From Paenibacillus taihuensis (GTDB lineage Bacteria > Bacillota > Bacilli > Paenibacillales > Paenibacillaceae), in NCBI RefSeq assembly GCF_003386535.1, contig NZ_QTTN01000021.1, positions 1 to 64,000 of the forward strand: 64,000 nt of DNA, given 5' to 3'. The notes under the pieces are model-generated. The model worked only from the letters and a program-made list of their open reading frames with translations, made no database searches and was not told where the DNA came from. Position numbers and translations under genes: made by a program. Each line of letters opens with the position of its first letter. The stretch's first letter is position 1. This document shows positions 16,373 to 26,178 of this stretch, in pieces.

Positions 16373-16410
16373 CAGTCTCGATTCTATGGGAATGAGTTGG
16401 TGATATTCTT

Positions 16411-18138
16411 GTGATAACTAGATGGAATTTATCTTCGAAGAAGCAAGTTGTCTTGATTATGATGATTTTTATTATCCCGCTCGTATTGCTGCTAGCCGTC
16501 TATAATTTCTATGTCGTCAACGTCTTGAACAGCAAGATCGAGACGACGAATCGCAACTCCATCATGCTCTATCAGGACACGTTCGAGAAGAATTTAAGCA
16601 ATGCCGATGTGTATATGTCGAATTTGGTTTCGAACGATAACAGCTTCAAGAAACTGATGTTTAAGCAGGATCCGATCGATTTGCAATTTTACGCGCAGGA
16701 CATTATGAATAACTACCAGGGATACTTTCGAACGAATGAAATTGTCGGGGGCATGTTCGTCTATTCGATGGCGAATGCGCTTTTCTATAAAACCTATAGT
16801 CAAAACTATTCGCATAACATTCGCCGAGACGCCGAAGCTTATTTGAAAACGATGTTTAAAACGAAAGAAAACTATCGCTCTTGGGGATGGTTCCCGCATA
16901 AAATCGCGGATAAATACTATCTGTTTCGTATCATGGGGAATCGTGATACGTATACGGTTTCCATGATCGATTTCGATAACGTAATCGTGCCCCAGAGCTT
17001 CAGCCAAAGCCAAGGGGACGGCTTCTTCGCATTCGCCAATCAGGAAGGCGTGCCGCTGACCTCCATCGCTGCGATCAAGAAGGACGGAATTGCCATTCAG
17101 CGTCAGAACGAATCCTATTATATAGCTGGCAGCGCTCAGAAATTTTTTGTCGTACAGAACTACTCGGCGCAGGCGCATTTGCACTATTTGTACATCATGC
17201 CTTATCGCGGGTTTATGTTCTACCTGGACAAGGTTCAGATTGCCTTCTTGGTCGGCTCCGTGTCTATCCTGCTCTTGATGTTGATCTCGTTCCTATTGCT
17301 AGAGCGTTCTTTCTTTAGGCCGCTTAAGCGAATGATGGCTACGATGAAAAAGATCAAGAACGGACATTTGAACGCCACTATGAACATGGACTCCGGAGTG
17401 AATGAATTTAGGCAGATGAGCAATACCTTCAATGAGATGATGGCAGAAATCAAAGATTTGAAGATCGAGAGCTATGAGAGCGAGATGAAGAAGCAGCAGG
17501 CCGAGCTTCAATTTCTGCAAATACAGATCAAGCCTCACTTCTATCTGAATGTGCTCAAGAACATATTCGGGATCGCGGAGCAGAAGAAATACGATCAGAT
17601 TCAGGATATGATCATCCTCTTGTCGCGGCATTTAAGGTATATGTTCCAAGAGAACGATTCCTTGGTTCTTCTTGAAGATGAAATCACGAACGTGCAGAAC
17701 TATATTCAATTGCAGCGAATGAGCGCCTCGCATGAATTGATCTGCAAAGTAAACGTGGACGAGCGTCTGAAGGATTTCCGAATTCCGCCGATATCGATCT
17801 TAACGTTCGTAGAGAACTCCATTAAGCATGCCGTTGCCATTCACAAACAGCTGATCGTTTCGATCCAAGCAAGCTTGCTGGAGAACGGGGACGATAAATT
17901 CGTTAATATTACGATTATGGATAACGGGGCTGGATTTTCGGACGAAATGCTGGCATTGTTAAATGATTCGAATCCGTATGCGCATGTGTCGAAGGACAAT
18001 GTCGGTATTCTGAATGTAATCCGAAGATACAACATGATTTTTCTGAATAAATGCACCTTCCTGTTCAGTACGTCGAACGGTGCGCGCATCGATATTTTTA
18101 TTCCATATCGGACAGATGAAGAGACGAGGAGAGTATGA
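16411..18138 (+). CDS. YesM-type sensor histidine kinase
   Basis: A 575-residue membrane kinase. There are membrane helices at about 13-35 and 277-300 with a roughly 240-residue extracellular sensor between them. HAMP follows at about 300-350, then a LytS/YesM-type histidine region with the phospho-acceptor in QIKPHFYLNVLKNI (about 372-385) and an ATPase domain with FVENSIKHAV and DNGAGF. In this family the sensor responds to sugars through binding proteins. It uses a GTG start and overlaps the response regulator by ATGA. It lies between two sugar ABC operons and probably controls one or both. Confidence 0.93.
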   Translation: MITRWNLSSKKQVVLIMMIFIIPLVLLLAVYNFYVVNVLNSKIETTNRNSIMLYQDTFEKNLSNADVYMSNLVSNDNSFKKLMFKQDPIDLQFYAQDIMNNYQGYFRTNEIVGGMFVYSMANALFYKTYSQNYSHNIRRDAEAYLKTMFKTKENYRSWGWFPHKIADKYYLFRIMGNRDTYTVSMIDFDNVIVPQSFSQSQGDGFFAFANQEGVPLTSIAAIKKDGIAIQRQNESYYIAGSAQKFFVVQNYSAQAHLHYLYIMPYRGFMFYLDKVQIAFLVGSVSILLLMLISFLLLERSFFRPLKRMMATMKKIKNGHLNATMNMDSGVNEFRQMSNTFNEMMAEIKDLKIESYESEMKKQQAELQFLQIQIKPHFYLNVLKNIFGIAEQKKYDQIQDMIILLSRHLRYMFQENDSLVLLEDEITNVQNYIQLQRMSASHELICKVNVDERLKDFRIPPISILTFVENSIKHAVAIHKQLIVSIQASLLENGDDKFVNITIMDNGAGFSDEMLALLNDSNPYAHVSKDNVGILNVIRRYNMIFLNKCTFLFSTSNGARIDIFIPYRTDEETRRV

Positions 18139-19721
18139 ACGTGAAAGTACTCATCGTAGATGATCAGACGCAAGTGGTGAACGGATTGTTCTTCGGCATC
18201 GACTGGGCGAACATCGGCGTGGAAGAAGTGTTCAAAGCTTACAATGCATACGAAGCACGTGAGCTCCTGAGCAGCCACTCCATCGATATTATGCTCTGCG
18301 ATATTGAAATGCCGGCCGAGAGCGGACTAAGGCTCTATCAGTGGACCAGAGAACAGAAGATCGATATCGAATGCATTTTCTTGACGGCGCATGCCGATTT
18401 CTCGTATGCGAAGACGGCGATGCAGTTGGGCGGCTTTGATTATATCCTACAGCCCGCAAGATACGAGACGATTGAGAATACGATTCGGAAAGCGATCTCT
18501 AAGATCAATCAGAAGAATGAAACGAAGAAGTACTACTCCTACGGTAAAATGTTTCAGAAAAACAAGGAGATCCTGCTCGACAATATCGTCAAGGATTGGA
18601 TCTATCGCAGAAATAAAGATTTGGCGCGATTCATGCAGGATTTGAGCCAAATTCAGGTTACGCTTGCTCCGAAGGACAACCTTTATCTTGTGATGCTGGA
18701 CGTTTTTCGTTTGAAAGAAGCAATGGAATCGTGGCGGGGCGGCTTGCTGAGATTCTCGATTGGCAATATTGCCAAAGAACTGTTCGCCAGATATGGCCAG
18801 CATGTACTGGTTGTCCAGCTTGAGGACGAGCGATTGCTGTTCTTCGTCTACGCCCCTGAGGGGCAGTTGATTGATCAAGAGGGAATTATACGGCAGCTTG
18901 ATAAATTGATTGAGGTTTATCGCGCCTATTATGGGTGCGATATTGCGTGTTATACCGGTGATGCAGCTTCGATTGTTAATGTACCTGAGCAGTCGGAGCA
19001 GCTTATTGAATTGATGCAGAATAACGTCTCGCATATTAGCAAAGTATTCCGGCTGCAGGATCGAATCGAACAACAGAGCGTCTCGTCTCCCATTCCGAAC
19101 ATGAAAATGTGGAGTAAATTGATCGAGCAAGGCGATGCGGAGGTTGTTCGTGATCAAGCAAGCGAATTGTTGAACCGGTTGGTGATCGACGAGGCGATCG
19201 ATGCCGAATTTCTGAAGCGGTTTTATCAGCAATTTATGCAGATGCTGTACACGACTGCCGAAGCGATGGATATTCCGCTTGATCGTATTTTTCAAGACGA
19301 GCAGAATCTGAGGAAATGGTTGAGTTCTTATTCAAACGTAGATGAGATGAAAGAATTTATCGCGTATGCGACTCAATTCTTCAAGCAATTTCCGAGTTCC
19401 GACGAGGAAATGAAGAATCAGGTCGACGTCATCATTCAGTATATACGCGACCATATCGACCAAGACATTCGGCGTACGGATATCGCGAGGGAAGTTTATT
19501 TGAATCCGAACTACGTTTCAAGGCTGTTCAAGTCGGAAACGGGAATGTCGCTGAAGGAATTTATTATTCTGGAAAAGATGAAGCTTGCGCAAGCGATGCT
19601 GAAATCAACCAAACTGCCGATCAGCATTATTGCAACGAAGGTCGGTTACTCGAACTTCTCCCACTTCTCGCAGGTGTACAAGAAGACCTGGAATGTCACG
19701 CCAGCCGAGGATCGCCAATAG
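18135..19721 (+). CDS. YesN-type response regulator (REC plus AraC HTH)
   Basis: 528 residues. The receiver domain spans about 1-120 with the phospho-acceptor Asp in LCDIEMP. The usual lysine of the switch region is replaced: DYILQPARYE instead of LKP, a variant common in YesN-like regulators. A roughly 300-residue middle region follows, then an AraC DNA-binding domain (about 430-525; RRTDIAREVYLNPNYVSRLF and IATKVGYSNFSHFSQVYKK). Translationally coupled to the kinase. The likely targets are the flanking transporter operons. Confidence 0.93.
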   Translation: MNVKVLIVDDQTQVVNGLFFGIDWANIGVEEVFKAYNAYEARELLSSHSIDIMLCDIEMPAESGLRLYQWTREQKIDIECIFLTAHADFSYAKTAMQLGGFDYILQPARYETIENTIRKAISKINQKNETKKYYSYGKMFQKNKEILLDNIVKDWIYRRNKDLARFMQDLSQIQVTLAPKDNLYLVMLDVFRLKEAMESWRGGLLRFSIGNIAKELFARYGQHVLVVQLEDERLLFFVYAPEGQLIDQEGIIRQLDKLIEVYRAYYGCDIACYTGDAASIVNVPEQSEQLIELMQNNVSHISKVFRLQDRIEQQSVSSPIPNMKMWSKLIEQGDAEVVRDQASELLNRLVIDEAIDAEFLKRFYQQFMQMLYTTAEAMDIPLDRIFQDEQNLRKWLSSYSNVDEMKEFIAYATQFFKQFPSSDEEMKNQVDVIIQYIRDHIDQDIRRTDIAREVYLNPNYVSRLFKSETGMSLKEFIILEKMKLAQAMLKSTKLPISIIATKVGYSNFSHFSQVYKKTWNVTPAEDRQ

Positions 19722-19970
19722 GAAGACAACAAGGAATGCCCTCCGCATGCGCGCAAGCATATGGGAGGGTATTCGCTTTGAATCGCTGCTTTGTATTCAC
19801 AAAGTAACAAATTCGATAGCGGCAGGATACATTTTCAACAATGCGGATTTTGCCGTCTTCTTACAGGATTAAAAGTGATAATAACCGTAACAAGTTCGGT
19901 AGAGCGCTGCTTTCGTAATCATTAAGATAAAGATAGTTCCACATAAATAAAGTTTCGAAGGGAGTCTACA

Positions 19971-21533
19971 ATGCAAAAGAAAAAGATGCTTGGTCTACTC
20001 ACGGCGGTCGCGATGTCGACGACGCTCATTACGGCTTGCGGTGACAACAACGGGAACAGTGCAAACACGGCGAACAGCGCAAACAGCGCGAACAGCGGCA
20101 CGACTGCGAGCAATAACGCCGCAGCTCCTGCTGACAAGAACGAGAATGCAAGCTCGGAGAAGCCGTATACGGTTGATCTCATGATGGTAGGCGATGGAAA
20201 AGCGGAAGATATTAAAGCGGTAAACGAAGAGATCAGCAAGATTACGAGACCGCTCATCAACGCGGACGTCAACATTACGCGAGTCGGCTTCGGTTCGTTC
20301 CAACAGCAAGCGAACCTGGCATTGTCGTCGGGCGAGAAGATGGATCTGTTCGTTACATTCGCGCTGGATATCAGCTCGCTGGCAACCAGCGGTCAGATTC
20401 TGCCGATGACGAAGCTGCTGGAAGACCACGGTCAAGACATCATGAAGAACTTGAGCGAAGGCGATCGCCGCGCGGTATCGATCAACAACGAAATCTACGC
20501 GATCCCGACCGCCAAAGAAAAAGCGACGAACTACGGCTACATCATGAGAAAAGACATTGCCGATGAAGTCGGCTTCAAGCCAGAAGAAGTGAAAACCTAC
20601 GATCAGCTTGAAGAGATCATGACCAAAGCGAAGAAACTGCATCCCGACATGTACCCAATCGGTCTTGATTTCACGAACGTATATCGCCCGAACACGGAAG
20701 ATAACTTGGGTACTGGCCCAGGGGTCATCGATGCCATGGGAGAAAGCACGAAAGTCGTTAATATGATCGAAACGGACAGCTACAAGGACTTCGTAAACCA
20801 TATGTACAAATGGTCCAAGGCCGGCCTGGTAATGCCGGATGCAGCGAACAACTCCGAGAGCAGAATCAGCTTGCTCAAAGCGGGCAAAGTGATGGGCGGC
20901 TTCAGCGGATTGAATCCGGGCAACGTGGATGACATCGCGAAGCAAGTGGGTCAACCGTTCACAGTCATCGAGCTGACGAAACCATTCTCCATTACGGGCC
21001 ATGTTTCCGGTATGGGCTGGTCGCTTGCGAGCGGCAGCGAAAATCCGGAGAAAGCCATTGAATTCTTGAACTTGGCACATACGAATGCCGATATTTCGAA
21101 CCTGCTCGTTAACGGCGTGAAAGGCCGCAACTATGTCATGGTCGACGAAGCGAAAGGCATTATCGACTATCCGCAAGGCGTAGATGCGAGCAATACGGGC
21201 TGGATGTCCCTTCCTTGGGCGACGCCAAACGCAGCGATCTCGTACCTCTGGAAAGGCGAGCCTGAGAACAAATGGGATTACTTGCAGCAATATAACAGCT
21301 CAGCGCACCAGTCCCCGGCGAAAGGCTTCCGTTTCAATCCGGAGAGCGTAGCTAACGAAATTGCAATGGTCAGCAACGTTGACGCGAAGTATAGTCTCGC
21401 ACTGGAAACAGGCACATTGGATCCTGCGAAGACGCTGCCTAAATACCTGGATGAGCTGAAGGCTGCAGGCGTCGACAAGGTGATTGCAGAGAAGCAAAAA
21501 CAGCTTGATGAGTGGCTGGCCGCTAATAAATAA
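19971..21533 (+). CDS. LplA-type lipoprotein sugar-binding protein
   Basis: A 520-residue solute-binding lipoprotein. The signal peptide ends in the lipobox LITAC (Cys about residue 23), followed by a low-complexity Asn/Ser/Ala linker to about residue 60. The mature part has the LplA/YtcQ-like fold, with YAIPTAKEKATNYGYIMRKD and a C-terminal KGFRFNPESVANEIAMV region of the kind found in DUF3502 proteins. It is first in an lplA-lplB-ytcP order. Such systems import complex carbohydrates, often pectic or hemicellulosic oligosaccharides, with a shared ATPase. Start ATG 19971 follows AAGGGAG. Confidence 0.92.
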   Translation: MQKKKMLGLLTAVAMSTTLITACGDNNGNSANTANSANSANSGTTASNNAAAPADKNENASSEKPYTVDLMMVGDGKAEDIKAVNEEISKITRPLINADVNITRVGFGSFQQQANLALSSGEKMDLFVTFALDISSLATSGQILPMTKLLEDHGQDIMKNLSEGDRRAVSINNEIYAIPTAKEKATNYGYIMRKDIADEVGFKPEEVKTYDQLEEIMTKAKKLHPDMYPIGLDFTNVYRPNTEDNLGTGPGVIDAMGESTKVVNMIETDSYKDFVNHMYKWSKAGLVMPDAANNSESRISLLKAGKVMGGFSGLNPGNVDDIAKQVGQPFTVIELTKPFSITGHVSGMGWSLASGSENPEKAIEFLNLAHTNADISNLLVNGVKGRNYVMVDEAKGIIDYPQGVDASNTGWMSLPWATPNAAISYLWKGEPENKWDYLQQYNSSAHQSPAKGFRFNPESVANEIAMVSNVDAKYSLALETGTLDPAKTLPKYLDELKAAGVDKVIAEKQKQLDEWLAANK

Positions 21534-21577
21534 ACGAGTTGGTGGATTTCGAGGATAGAAGATAGATGGAGGTTACC

Positions 21578-22506
21578 ATGACTTTGCTCAAAAAAAAAAG
21601 CTAGATAAGCTGAAACAATTTATTCCTCTTTATTTGATGCTCATTCCGGGATGTATTTATATTTTTATCAATAACTACATCCCGATGGGCGGTCTTATGA
21701 TCGCCTTCAAGAAGATCAATTATCGAATCGGGATCCTGCACAGCCCGTGGGTCGGACTGAAAAACTTCGAATTTCTGTTTAAGACCAAGGAAGCGTGGAC
21801 CATTACCCGGAATACGATTTTGTACAATTTAACTTTTATCGTTATTGGAACCGTAATTGCAGTCGGCGTTGCCATGCTGCTTAATCAGATTCGGCAAAAT
21901 GGGGCAAGGAAGTCCTATCAAACGATCATTCTGCTGCCTCATTTGATTTCAATCGTTGTGGTGAGCTATCTTGTTTTTGGTTTTCTAAGCACGGAATCGG
22001 GCTTTGTTAATAACAGTATTTTGGAACCGCTGGGCATTGCGCCGATATCATGGTATTCCACCGCGAAATTTTGGCCGTATATCATCGTTATCGTTGCCAT
22101 TTGGAAGTCCTTCGGCTATAGCTGCATTATTTATTATGCGACGCTAGTTGGCATCGACAAGTCTTATTACGAAGCCGCCGTCATTGATGGAGCGAGCCGC
22201 TGGAAGCAGATGAAGCATATCACGCTGCCGGGACTGAAATCCATCATCATTATCTTAACGCTTATGAGCATCAGCAAAATCTTCTATTCCGATTTCGGAT
22301 TATTCTACCAGGTTCCGATGAATAGCGGTGCGCTGATCGATATAACGAATACGATCGATACTTACGTGTATCGGGGACTCGCGAAGCTGAACAATATAGG
22401 GATGGCATCTGCGGCTGGATTTTTCCAATCGATTGTCGGGTTCGTCCTCGTCATTCTAGCAAATTATATCGTCAAAAAAATAGATGAAGACAGCGCCTTG
22501 TTTTAG
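21578..22506 (+). CDS. LplB-type ABC permease, frameshifted in a 10-A run near its start
   Basis: The natural start, ATG 21578, is preceded by TGGAGG, but its frame meets TAG eight codons later. It passes through a run of ten A (21590-21599). With eleven A it would read KKLDKLKQFIPLYL straight into the open frame that continues to 22506. The remaining protein has six membrane segments and the EAA loop EAAVIDGASRWKQMKHITLPG and is otherwise intact. An internal ATG at 21634 would give a product lacking the cytoplasmic N-terminus. The A-run could be a sequencing error, a true mutation, or a site of polymerase slippage that restores the frame in part of the transcripts. Confidence 0.85.
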
Positions 22507-22526
22507 CGGAACGGAGTGGATCGAGC

Positions 22527-23414
22527 TTGGTCGACAACAGTAAAGGCTTTCATGTTTTAACACATTTCATTATGATCTTTTTGGCAATATTTTGTTTGCT
22601 TCCATTTGCGCTTCTTCTCATCTCTTCGATAACAGGGGAAGATGCGCTTATCCATAACGGGTATTCTTTTATTCCGCGGGCCATTGACTTTACGGCGTAC
22701 AAGTATCTGTTGACGGATTCTCATTCCATCGTAGGCGCGTACGGGGTCACTGTATTCGTAACGGTAATCGGTACGGTAACGAATATTATACTAACCACCT
22801 TGATGGCGTATCCGTTATCGAAGAAAGAGCTTCCGGGAAGAAATGTAGTTTCATTCTTCATTTTCTTCACGATGCTGTTCAGCGGGGGGCTAGTGCCGTC
22901 GTATATGATGTGGACGCAATATTTTCATATCAAAAATACGATTTGGGCATTGATCGTCCCGGGGATGCTGCTCACAGCGTTCAACATTATCATGATGCGT
23001 ACCTACTTCACGTCGAACATTCCCGATGCCGTCGTAGAAGCTGCGAAGATAGACGGGGGAAGCGAGTCGCAAATTCTGACGAAGGTTATTCTTCCGATGT
23101 CGATGCCGATTATGGCGACACTCGGCTTGCTTGTTGGCTTGTCCTACTGGAACGATTGGTTAAACGGGCTCTATTATGTCACGAAAGATAATTTGTTCAG
23201 CATTCAAGTTCTCTTGAACAAAATGCTGCTCGATGTCCAGTTTCTAATGAGCACGGCTTCATCGGGGATGGGCAGCGACTTGTCGGCGAAGGTACCTTCC
23301 ACGGCAATCAAGATGGCCGTCGCGGTGCTCGGCGTATTGCCGATCATGGTCATCTATCCGTTCTTCCAGCGATTCTTCGTGAAAGGGATTACGGTAGGCG
23401 CGGTGAAAGGTTAA
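22527..23414 (+). CDS. YtcP-type carbohydrate ABC permease
   Basis: A 295-residue MalG-like permease with six membrane segments and the EAA loop EAAKIDGGSESQILTKVILPM. It ends in FFVKGITVGAVKG, the typical C-terminus of YtcP-like subunits. It probably starts at TTG 22527, 20 bp after the lplB stop, and forms the transporter with LplB and the LplA-type lipoprotein. It is the last gene of the operon, followed by a terminator. Confidence 0.92.
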   Translation: MVDNSKGFHVLTHFIMIFLAIFCLLPFALLLISSITGEDALIHNGYSFIPRAIDFTAYKYLLTDSHSIVGAYGVTVFVTVIGTVTNIILTTLMAYPLSKKELPGRNVVSFFIFFTMLFSGGLVPSYMMWTQYFHIKNTIWALIVPGMLLTAFNIIMMRTYFTSNIPDAVVEAAKIDGGSESQILTKVILPMSMPIMATLGLLVGLSYWNDWLNGLYYVTKDNLFSIQVLLNKMLLDVQFLMSTASSGMGSDLSAKVPSTAIKMAVAVLGVLPIMVIYPFFQRFFVKGITVGAVKG

Positions 23415-23428
23415 GCAAGGAGATAGAG

Positions 23429-23467
23429 TCCGAACACCTTGGATTGGAGAGGTGTTCGGATTTTTTG
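23429..23467 (+). terminator. Terminator of the lplA-lplB-ytcP operon
   Basis: TCCGAACACCT pairs perfectly with AGGTGTTCGGA, followed by TTTTTTG. Confidence 0.92.
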
Positions 23468-23511
23468 TTTGTGCAGGGATCATCTAGCAACCCAAAAGCA
23501 ACTTTGGAGTC

Positions 23512-23758
23512 TAACGATTGTGACAGCGGCTAACATGCTCACAATGCCACTCATTAATTCTAGCGGTTGCCAGAGCGCTTATTTGGAAATTTCGAATAAG
23601 ATTCGGCGATATTAGATCTAATAACGTCAGTCACAACCGCTAGAGCTTCGAATCATGCTATTTTTGGGAAATAACCACTCTGACAACCGTTAAAAATCGA
23701 ATCTGTCGGTTATCTTGTTTGTACGAGTCGATAAGCTCGATATCTCTGATTACCGCTA
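23512..23758. repeat. Intergenic repeat array 2 (TAACG/CGCTA 21-mers), alternating 49/61/50 bp
   Basis: Four related 21-bp units, TAACGATTGTGACAGCGGCTA (23512), its inverted relative at 23561, and further copies at 23622 and 23672, start 49, 61 and 50 bp apart. A degenerate fifth unit ends at 23758. The unit is roughly palindromic at its ends (TAAC or TAGC with GCTA or GTTA). It fills the gap between the convergent permease and regulator-like genes. Confidence 0.8.
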
Positions 23759-23759
23759 G

Positions 23760-24266
23760 CTACCTCCAGAAGTTTTTCTTCAGCAGGCCGTCAGAAAGCT
23801 GCATGTGACTAACTATCTCGGTTGGTGTGAAGGGACGCAGTTGTCGATGTGCATACCGTATAATCTCGACTTCAGCCCAAATCAATCCCTTGGAAGCTGA
23901 ACGGGAGAGAAACTTCCCAACGAAAGAGAGGACGAGCTGCTTGCACATGCCAGGGTCATCTCGGATGGATAAGTAGGCAACGGGGAGGAACTGCCAGTCA
24001 TCAAGTACAATCAGAGACTGTTTCATACATAAATCTTTGAAACGGCTGACCTCGATATCTCTGGCATGACTTCGGTAATCTTGAATTTCTATGCAGCCTT
24101 TCGCATTTCCTGGCAGGTACGCTAGGTCCAGATAACGATATCCGTTATTAAAGTCCCTGACCTCATATTCAGGCAATAAGTGCTCCAGATTGCCGATGGC
24201 AGGAAACCAAATGTAGCGCAAAAAGTCAATCGTTCCACGGCACAATCCTTTCAACATCCGCATCAC
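23760..24266 (-). CDS. DUF559-like Paenibacillus 'regulator' family protein, probably truncated at both ends
   Basis: 168 residues of a family I know from Paenibacillus annotations as 'transcriptional regulator'. The central part, GCIEIQDYRSHARDIEVSRF followed by LIVLDDWQFLPVAY, resembles the core of Vsr/DUF559-type PD-(D/E)XK folds (E-x-D-G, H, D..R..L..W motifs). The usual EIDGYGPH reads EIQDYRSH here, so catalytic competence is doubtful. The C-terminal winged helix stops early at GLLKKNFWR, right where repeat array 2 begins, and the N-terminus is short compared with what I recall of the family. Start ATG 24266 or 24260 follows AAGGTG. Function unknown. Confidence 0.68.
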   Translation of the reverse strand: MMRMLKGLCRGTIDFLRYIWFPAIGNLEHLLPEYEVRDFNNGYRYLDLAYLPGNAKGCIEIQDYRSHARDIEVSRFKDLCMKQSLIVLDDWQFLPVAYLSIRDDPGMCKQLVLSFVGKFLSRSASKGLIWAEVEIIRYAHRQLRPFTPTEIVSHMQLSDGLLKKNFWR

Positions 24267-24282
24267 ACCTTACTCGGAGAAT

Positions 24283-24336
24283 AAAAAAAACCGCCCCAGT
24301 ATGTCGTTGTAAACACAACAAACATACTGAAGCGGT
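24283..24336 (-). terminator. Terminator-like hairpin before the DUF559-like gene
   Basis: On the minus strand, CCGCTTCAGTATGT pairs with ACATACTGGGGCGG, followed by TTTTTTTT. It lies between the VOC gene stop (24400) and the regulator-like gene (24266). Its 5' flank is shared with the hairpin at 1873-1929. Confidence 0.85.
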
Positions 24337-24399
24337 ATGTGCTTCATACCGTAAATTGGATGCAATATACCATGTCGGCCGGGAAACTTCAATTGAATT

Positions 24400-25323
24400 C
24401 TATTCCCCTTGAAACGCCTGCTCCAGCACCGCAAGGTCAAACTTCTTCATCTTCAGAAACGCTTGCGTGACCCGAGCGAGCTGTTCCGGCGTGCCTTTGG
24501 ACATGAATTCACTAAGATTACTCGGAACAATCTGCCACGAAACACCGAATTGGTCTTTCAGCCATCCGCACTGTTCAGCCGCAGGAACGGCAGACAGCTT
24601 GTCCCAATAGTAGTCAATTTCCTCTTGATTCTCACAGCTCACCATTAAGGAAACCGCTTCGTTGAATTGGAACCCATGGTTATGCGCGCTATCCATGGCC
24701 GCGAACCAGCTGTTCTCCAGCATGAAGTCCGTGAACATGACTGTCCCTTCGGTATCCGGTGTCATGCCCGGGCCATATCGGATGATAGGACCTGGTCTAG
24801 TCGTACGGAAGACGGAGAGATAGAACTCGCGCGCCGCTTCTGCTTTTCCGCATTTATCGCCTACAAACAACAATGAAGTTACAATTGCCGGCCTTGGCTC
24901 ACCATCTGGATTCGTCAACATCAGCTGCCATGAAACACCGAACTTGTCCTGAATCCAGCCATATCGTTCGCTGAACGGGTACTTGCCCAGTGCCATCAGC
25001 GCGGTTCCGCCATCGGACAGTTTGTTCCATACTTCGTCGATCAATTCACGAGAGTTCTCATCCCGAGACGGATCGAAATTGACGATAAAAGAGATGGAAG
25101 GATTGAGTTTGAACAGAGGCCCGGCTGAGATGGACATGAACGGGTGTCCGAATACGTTGAACGACACCATATCGCAGTCGCCTGACGGTGTATCTTGCAG
25201 CTTCGCCATGCTTGTAATCGAAGAGTCGGGGAACACAGAGCAATAGAATTCCGCGGCTTGCTGCGCCTCTTTGTCAAACCATAAGTGAGTCGTGATGGAA
25301 GAACCGTTTCTGGAGTTGCTCAC
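24400..25323 (-). CDS. PhnB-like two-domain VOC superfamily protein
   Basis: About 307 residues made of two tandem PhnB/'3-demethylubiquinone methyltransferase'-like VOC domains. The first starts at ITTHLWFDKEAQQAAEFYCSVF and contains ERYGWIQDKFGVSWQLML; the second starts near KCGKAEAAREFYLSVF and contains EQCGWLKDQFGVSWQIVP. Family members are mostly uncharacterised metal-binding or resistance-like proteins. The start is placed at GTG 25323 because GGAGGT lies eight bases before it; an ATG two codons earlier touches that site. Cytoplasmic, with no obvious operon partner. Confidence 0.83.
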   Translation of the reverse strand: MSNSRNGSSITTHLWFDKEAQQAAEFYCSVFPDSSITSMAKLQDTPSGDCDMVSFNVFGHPFMSISAGPLFKLNPSISFIVNFDPSRDENSRELIDEVWNKLSDGGTALMALGKYPFSERYGWIQDKFGVSWQLMLTNPDGEPRPAIVTSLLFVGDKCGKAEAAREFYLSVFRTTRPGPIIRYGPGMTPDTEGTVMFTDFMLENSWFAAMDSAHNHGFQFNEAVSLMVSCENQEEIDYYWDKLSAVPAAEQCGWLKDQFGVSWQIVPSNLSEFMSKGTPEQLARVTQAFLKMKKFDLAVLEQAFQGE

Positions 25324-25483
25324 GATCATTACCTCCATTATCCAATATTGGTAGCATGTTTTGATTATAACATAACCAGTATAAGCCCTCAGCACGTCGA
25401 AATGTTCCCCTGGTCTTGCTATAATAAACTATAGGCACTATTAATTTGTAAGCGAGCGAATGGTACAAGTACAAGGAGAATCT

Positions 25484-26089
25484 ATGATGACCATCACGAA
25501 AAATAATTTTCAATTGAAGCGGGAAACGACTTACAAAAAACTCGTCGAAGCAGGAATGAAATGTTTCTCGGAGAAGGGGTACGTGGGTACGACTTTAACA
25601 GATATCGCCCTTCAAACCGGCCAAACGAAAGGCGCTTTCTACGGTTATTTTGCAAGTAAGGAAGAGCTGTTCAAGCATGTTCTTGAGTACCAGATGGAAT
25701 TAACCCGCGGTTGGACGGATGTGCCGAGGAAGTATAATCCGGCGAATACGACATTGGAAGAAGTCTTGACATATACGCTGATTGGACTATCGGAGATGCT
25801 GAAGGATTGCCCGGACTGGATTATGGTTTTGGTCGATTTCTACCAGCAAACGAAGCATGATAAAGAGATGCAGGATATGCTGAAGAACAAATATCGCGAG
25901 TGGGTTATTGGCATCGAGCAATTAATTATCGTGTTGAAAGAACAAGGCTTTATTTCCAAGGATCAGGAAACTCGAATGACTGCCATCCAAATCATAGCGT
26001 TTAATGAAGGCTTTACGATTAATTCGGTCCTATTCGGCGGCTTCAATCTGCAAGCGCTTATTCAAGGCTTGGTTAAGCTGCTGAGGTAG
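25484..26089 (+). CDS. TetR/AcrR-family transcriptional regulator
   Basis: About 201 residues. The N-terminal TetR helix-turn-helix (residues about 9-60) reads AGMKCFSEKGYVGTTLTDIALQTGQTKGAFYGYFASKEELF, an excellent match. The C-terminal ligand domain is not diagnostic. It is divergent from the PhnB-like gene, with a TATAAT box at 25423-25428 in the shared region, so the PhnB-like gene and the regulator itself are the likely targets. ATG 25484 follows AAGGAG; ATG 25487 is equally possible. Confidence 0.9.
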   Translation: MMTITKNNFQLKRETTYKKLVEAGMKCFSEKGYVGTTLTDIALQTGQTKGAFYGYFASKEELFKHVLEYQMELTRGWTDVPRKYNPANTTLEEVLTYTLIGLSEMLKDCPDWIMVLVDFYQQTKHDKEMQDMLKNKYREWVIGIEQLIIVLKEQGFISKDQETRMTAIQIIAFNEGFTINSVLFGGFNLQALIQGLVKLLR

Positions 26090-26129
26090 TTTCGAACCTC
26101 CTTGACGGCGTGGACTACGCATAGAGAAT

Positions 26130-26161
26130 GAAAAGCACGCCAGCTTATGGCGTGCTTTTCA
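26130..26161. terminator. Bidirectional terminator between tetR and VOC genes
   Basis: AAAAGCACGCC pairs perfectly with GGCGTGCTTTT; the A and T runs serve both converging genes. Confidence 0.92.
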
Positions 26162-26178
26162 TTGGATTTTGATCGCAT

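Noticed and set aside
18135-19721. Receiver inactivated by loss of the switch lysine
   Set aside because: The Lys to Gln change (LQP) is common among YesN-type regulators and the phospho-acceptor Asp is intact, so it is treated as normal variation.
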